A DNA stretch of 64,000 bases from contig NZ_JAFEUM010000004.1 in NCBI RefSeq assembly GCF_016900875.1, forward strand, positions 342,269 to 406,268, in the 5' to 3' direction. The DNA is from Vibrio ulleungensis (GTDB lineage: Bacteria > Pseudomonadota > Gammaproteobacteria > Enterobacterales > Vibrionaceae). This document shows positions 60,727 through 64,000 of the stretch, piece by piece. The notes beneath the pieces are model-generated. The model saw only the letters and a program-made list of their open reading frames with translations. It was not told the origin of the DNA and did not search any database. Numbering within the stretch: position 1 is the first letter of the stretch; each line of letters starts with the position of its first letter. Position numbers and translations under genes: made by a program.

Positions 60727-62748
60727 ATGACATCGACTTTTAATCGTTCTGCACTTTCCCTTGCCGTAATATTTTCTTTTAGCGTTTCTGCCAATGACTA
60801 TGCGTCCATCGACACGTATCAAGGCAAGCCAGCATCCAAGCACACAGCACAAGCCAATGCCAAACTTGCAACGCAACTACCTTGGGAGGATACAACAGCC
60901 TTTGAACGTACTACACGCGGTCTAATCGCAGAGTTTGGTACTCATGAAGCAGGTGAGCTAAAAAATCGGTTCGAGTACATGAGTGATATGTCAGTGGATA
61001 ACCTACCCTCAACCGTAAATCCGTCGATCTGGCGACAAGGGATGCTGAACTACGCCGCTGGCGGGCTTTACGAGGTTACCGATGGTGTCTATCAGATCCG
61101 TGGTGCCGACTTGTCTAATATGACGATATATCGCACCGACAACGGCTATGTGATCCATGATCCGCTGCTGTCAAAAGAAGCGGCGCAAGCGTCATGGGAA
61201 TTCGCGAAACAACATCTCCCAGCCATCAATGGAGAGCACAGAATCACCGGTATGATTTACTCTCACATGCATGCGGATCATTTTGGTGGCTCTCGCGGAG
61301 TGTTTGAGTCGGGCGACTTCGATGAAAACGCCAAAATTTACGCACCAAAAGACTTCATTAAAGAGCTTGCCGACGAGAACGTGATCGCAGGTACCGCTAT
61401 GGGTCGCCGCGCCAACTACCAATATGGCACGACACTCAATAACGACACCAAAGGCATCGTCGACAACGCTTTGGGCCTTGGCACGTCAAAAGGGACAGTC
61501 ACCCTCGTGGCCCCAACCGATGAAATCCAAGAGCGAGAGAAAACCATCACCATCGACGGCCTTGAGTTTCACGCTATCAATATGCCCGGTGCCGAAGCAC
61601 CCGCAGAAATTGTATTGTACGTGCCAAAATACCGCTCATTAAACACCGCTGAGCTTACTTACGATGGCATGCACAATATCTACACCTTCCGCGGCGCTAA
61701 AGTACGTGACGCTTTAGTGTGGACCAAGTATCTCACTGAACTTAAGCTTCGCTATGTCGACAGTGGACTAGTAGACAATATTCACGCAGCGCACTCAGCG
61801 CCGGTGTGGAACGAAACTGGTACCGACGTGAATGAAATCTCTGAATACATGACCCTGCAAAGAGACAATTACGGGTTTATTCACAACCAAGCGATGCGTC
61901 TTGCCAATCACGGTGTCACCATTCATGATGTCGGCCGCGAAATCGAAAAAATCATTCCGCAATCTCAGTTAGACACATGGCACACCAACGGGTATCACGG
62001 TTCTTATAGCCACAATGCTCGTGCCGTGGTTAACCTTTACCTTGGTTATCACGACATGAACCCAGTCAACACCAACCCATTGCAGTCAAAAGACAAAGCT
62101 TGTGTCTATGTACAAGCTGCCGGTGCTGACGTGCTATTTGACGCCGGTATGAACCATTTTGAGCAAGGCAATTACCAACAAGCGTCGCAACTGTTTAACG
62201 ACCTGGTGCTGTGCAATCCAAACAACATAGACTACCGCTTTGCGTTGGCAGACAGCTTTGAACAACAAGGCTATCAATCTGAGACAATGGCTTGGAGAAA
62301 CAGCTACCTACAAGGCGCTGCCGAGCTTCGCACTGGAACCATACAACCGTCAATTAAGCTCGCGTCTGCGGATGTTATTGCCAATACCCCTACGGGCATG
62401 TTCTTAGATTTTATTGCGGTAAGCCTAAACGCAACTAAGGCAGAACAAGCAGCACTTAACTTTAATTTAGGCGTTACCCACCCTGACATTGAACAACGTT
62501 TTTATGCGGAAGTGTCGAACGCCAACATGGCTAACATTGAAGTGGATGAAATGCCGAACGTGGATGTAGAGCTGATCATCGATAAGGCTGAATTTACAAA
62601 CTTAGTACTAGGCGAAACAACCCTAGAGCAGTTGCTAAAAGCAGACAAAGCTCAGGTGGAAGGTAATCTACAGCTGATTAATCAGCTTGGAGCAGCCTTA
62701 GACGAGTTTGATGGACTATTTGAAATACTACCTATGCCAACCAAATAA
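60727..62748 (+). CDS. Alkyl/aryl sulfatase (SdsA/BDS1-like, metallo-beta-lactamase fold)
   Basis: This 673-residue secreted enzyme has a signal peptide (cleavage about after V-S-A at 22). The metallo-beta-lactamase zinc motif S-H-M-H-A-D-H-F-G-G is at 179-188, with further ligand candidates N-T-A-E and the H-A-A-H-S-A-P segment around 350. Residues about 460-590 form the alkylsulfatase dimerisation domain, and the end an SCP2-like C-terminal domain. Such enzymes cleave SDS and other primary alkyl sulfates, freeing sulfate and alcohol. Divergent LysR and an operator box suggest induction. Confidence 0.9.
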   Translation: MTSTFNRSALSLAVIFSFSVSANDYASIDTYQGKPASKHTAQANAKLATQLPWEDTTAFERTTRGLIAEFGTHEAGELKNRFEYMSDMSVDNLPSTVNPSIWRQGMLNYAAGGLYEVTDGVYQIRGADLSNMTIYRTDNGYVIHDPLLSKEAAQASWEFAKQHLPAINGEHRITGMIYSHMHADHFGGSRGVFESGDFDENAKIYAPKDFIKELADENVIAGTAMGRRANYQYGTTLNNDTKGIVDNALGLGTSKGTVTLVAPTDEIQEREKTITIDGLEFHAINMPGAEAPAEIVLYVPKYRSLNTAELTYDGMHNIYTFRGAKVRDALVWTKYLTELKLRYVDSGLVDNIHAAHSAPVWNETGTDVNEISEYMTLQRDNYGFIHNQAMRLANHGVTIHDVGREIEKIIPQSQLDTWHTNGYHGSYSHNARAVVNLYLGYHDMNPVNTNPLQSKDKACVYVQAAGADVLFDAGMNHFEQGNYQQASQLFNDLVLCNPNNIDYRFALADSFEQQGYQSETMAWRNSYLQGAAELRTGTIQPSIKLASADVIANTPTGMFLDFIAVSLNATKAEQAALNFNLGVTHPDIEQRFYAEVSNANMANIEVDEMPNVDVELIIDKAEFTNLVLGETTLEQLLKADKAQVEGNLQLINQLGAALDEFDGLFEILPMPTK

Positions 62749-62755
62749 TCTCACC

Positions 62756-62786
62756 TTAGGGGTTAAGCACTTTGCTTAACCCCTAA
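62756..62786. terminator. Perfect stem-loop between convergent genes
   Basis: TTAGGGGTTAAGCA-CTT-TGCTTAACCCCTAA is a 14-bp perfect stem, 8 bp after the sulfatase stop. No T-run follows it, so it may work as a bidirectional barrier toward the TetR gene. Confidence 0.65.
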
Positions 62787-62845
62787 TCGTCGATTCCATC
62801 TATTGATTGTTCTAGAATGTTCGAAAAAATACTGCAACCACACCA

Positions 62846-63454
62846 CTATCGAACACACAAACCATCAATGATCTTCTGCAAAAATTGCTGACTGTCCTGC
62901 TTCATCAGCATCGACGTTTGTTCGTCATTGGCAATGATGATGCTGCAATATCCATGCAACGCGCACCAAACATACCTTGCTTGTAACAGCGTATCTTCTG
63001 CTAAGAAAGCCCCTTGCTGTTGGCAAAAGGCCAACATTTGCTGCAAAAAATTAAACGTCGCATCAGACTCTTGTTTAAGCTGTGCATTGTCGCTTCTAAG
63101 CAAGCCGCTTGAGCCAAACATGAGCAAATAGTACTCAGGGTAATCGCAAGAAAAATTAATGTAGCTATGCCCTACCGCCACAAATCGCTCGACGGGTGAT
63201 AGGTCCGAATGTTCATCCCACACTTGCTGCATTGATTTGCCAAAAATGAGGTAACCTTGCTTAGCTATTGCACATATTAGCTCGTCTTTGTCTTTAAAAT
63301 GCCGATAAGGCGCTGTGCGCGATACATTGAGTGTCGACGAAACACCTCGAATCGTTAACGCATCGACGCCCTCTTTCTTAACAACCTCTGTTGCTACTCT
63401 AATTAATTCTCGCCTAAGGTCACCGTGATGATAGGTATTGGATTCCACGCGCAT
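62846..63454 (-). CDS. TetR-family repressor
   Basis: This 202-residue repressor has a TetR HTH (about 9-55, with A-T-E-V-V-K-K-E-G-V-D-A-L-T-I-R-G-V-S and the F-K-D-K-D-E-L motif) and a ligand-binding helical domain of the WHG type. It is divergent from a small membrane protein gene, with two closely similar operators between them. Ligand unknown. Confidence 0.9.
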   Translation of the reverse strand: MRVESNTYHHGDLRRELIRVATEVVKKEGVDALTIRGVSSTLNVSRTAPYRHFKDKDELICAIAKQGYLIFGKSMQQVWDEHSDLSPVERFVAVGHSYINFSCDYPEYYLLMFGSSGLLRSDNAQLKQESDATFNFLQQMLAFCQQQGAFLAEDTLLQARYVWCALHGYCSIIIANDEQTSMLMKQDSQQFLQKIIDGLCVR

Positions 63455-63496
63455 TACACCTTGTTACATATGCCTATCTATTATCTTGTCAGAGCA

Positions 63497-63512
63497 TGTT
63501 GACGCCGTCAAC
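63497..63512. promoter_or_regulatory. TetR operator 1
   Basis: TGTTGACGCCGTCAAC contains the dyad GTTGAC-GCC-GTCAAC. A second copy of the same motif lies about 37 bp away at 63534-63550. Confidence 0.65.
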
Positions 63513-63533
63513 TTTGAGATCTATTATTTACCA

Positions 63534-63550
63534 TGTAGACACCGTCAACA
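63534..63550. promoter_or_regulatory. TetR operator 2
   Basis: TGTAGACACCGTCAACA repeats operator 1 (core GAC-x-CC-GTCAAC) and sits just before the ribosome binding site of the gene at 63564, so a bound repressor would block it. Confidence 0.65.
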
Positions 63551-63563
63551 TAAAGGAATATCC

Positions 63564-63791
63564 ATGAGTGGTTCAACATTTCGACAAGTTTCTAGACTGA
63601 TACATCTTGCTATGGCTGCTATCTTAGGCACCTATATTTACTCGCCTTGGGGCGCTAATCCTGTATTTGCTAACTTTGTTATGTGGTTCGCGATCCCTGT
63701 TGTTACCGTCACAGGAATTATGATGTGGAAACAAGGCGCGGTGATGAAAATGCTGAGAGCTCGTCTAACACCTGCAAAAAGCAAAGCGTAA
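63564..63791 (+). CDS. Small membrane protein under TetR control (75 aa)
   Basis: This 75-residue protein has two hydrophobic helices (about 12-30 and 37-53) and a basic C-terminal tail (M-L-R-A-R-L-T-P-A-K-S-K-A). R-L-I-H-L-A-M-A-A-I-L-G-T-Y-I-Y-S-P-W resembles the first helix of cytochrome b561-like proteins but lacks a second haem half. AAAGGAATATCC precedes ATG 63564; the longer frame from 63438 crosses the operators and is rejected. The function is unknown. Confidence 0.65.
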   Translation: MSGSTFRQVSRLIHLAMAAILGTYIYSPWGANPVFANFVMWFAIPVVTVTGIMMWKQGAVMKMLRARLTPAKSKA

Positions 63792-63885
63792 TGCCTTCCT
63801 GTCTGGGTTAGCTAGACCAGAAAAACAGCAAACGACAAACCCAAACAATCCGCCCAATAAACAAAAGCCTGCGTAAAATGAACTG

Positions 63886-63924
63886 ACCCCCAATAGTTGG
63901 ACACCAATTATTGGGGGTCTTTTT
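63886..63924 (+). terminator. IS leader terminator hairpin
   Basis: ACCCCCAATA / TATTGGGGGT (10-bp stem) followed by CTTTTT, just before the transposase ATG. Such hairpins shield IS3-type transposase genes from outside transcription. Confidence 0.6.
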
Positions 63925-64000
63925 ATGTCCAAATACAGCAGAGCATTAAAATGCTCTATAGCTAAACAATATCTACAAGGCGAAGGTTCATCTGAAGAGC
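63925..64000 (+). CDS. IS3-family transposase OrfA (partial, N-terminus)
   Basis: ATG 63925 opens a frame reading MSKYSRALKCSIAKQYLQGE and continuing past the window edge. The start resembles HTH-bearing OrfA proteins of IS150/IS3-like elements that bind the element ends. Only 25 residues can be read. Confidence 0.65.
   Translation, partial: MSKYSRALKCSIAKQYLQGEGSSEE

Larger units (their letters stand above)
63879..64000 (+). mobile_element. Left end of an IS3-family insertion sequence (partial)
   Basis: From 63879 the sequence TGAACTGACCCCCAATAGTTGGACA is of the type found at the ends of IS3-family (IS150-like) elements. It is followed by a hairpin-terminator and the start of an OrfA-like frame, and runs off the window. 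The right end and orfB are not visible, so completeness is unknown. Confidence 0.7.

Noticed and set aside
1..64000. Search for CRISPR arrays, tRNA, rRNA, phage or toxin-antitoxin genes
   Set aside because: No regularly spaced repeats, no clover-leaf-type genes and no recognisable phage or toxin-antitoxin proteins were seen by eye.

Overview
The window looks like a chromosomal segment of a marine gammaproteobacterium, most likely Vibrio or a close relative. The evidence is the moderate GC content, the AT-rich intergenic regions with strong AGGA-type ribosome binding sites, and the gene repertoire: alginate lyase, an opp-type oligosaccharide ABC operon, XylR/XylB, a YeiE/YeiH pair, and Vibrio-type small hypothetical proteins. 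The genus is an inference, since no rRNA, tRNA or marker gene is present.

Layout. 1-11.2 kb: the 5' part of a secreted choloylglycine-hydrolase/penicillin V acylase-type enzyme divergent from a LysR regulator; an aldo/keto reductase; a DUF2807 lipoprotein; YwbE plus a DEAD-box helicase; an ArsP/YraQ-type permease divergent from an ArsR repressor with conspicuous palindromic operators; a DUF2200 protein; a LuxR-type regulator broken by a single frameshift; and several small proteins, including a 24-residue membrane peptide and a Rof-like Rho inhibitor. 11.5-24.5 kb: a large secreted alginate lyase with two CBM32-like and two PL7 domains; a membrane-anchored HExxH protein; a CPA-type antiporter; YeiH with its LysR regulator; peroxiredoxin; an SDR-AraC pair; a homocysteine-methyltransferase-like protein; and a lipoprotein with a metzincin-like zinc motif.

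24.8-35.3 kb is a carbohydrate-uptake operon on the minus strand, in the order solute-binding protein, two permeases, two ATPases, leaderless GH3 exo-beta-glucosidase and ROK sugar kinase, with a LacI repressor upstream. It probably imports beta-gluco-oligosaccharides, hydrolyses them in the cytoplasm and phosphorylates the product. 35.4-46.1 kb: LysR/DUF3179, an orphan xylulokinase divergent from XylR, a second GH3 enzyme, a glycine-zipper lipoprotein and a second XylR-like regulator. 46.5-64 kb: GST with a Cys-rich tail, two EamA exporters, a fibro-slime/PEP-CTERM protein, an SDR, an AEC transporter, AraC with a third GH3 enzyme, a membrane-tethered AraC regulator divergent from a DUF4386 protein, Lrp with an exporter, LysR with an SdsA-like alkylsulfatase, TetR with a small membrane protein controlled by paired operators, and the left end of an IS3-family element that runs off the window.

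The main theme is marine polysaccharide use (alginate, beta-glucans, beta-xylosides), mostly as divergent regulator-target pairs. Two intergenic repeat structures stand out beyond the genes. One is an inverted-repeat (MITE-like) element of about 160 bp present twice (44077-44232 and 51446-51605). The other is a single element of about 180 bp (59517-59698) with long inverted arms bounded by 13-bp direct repeats.
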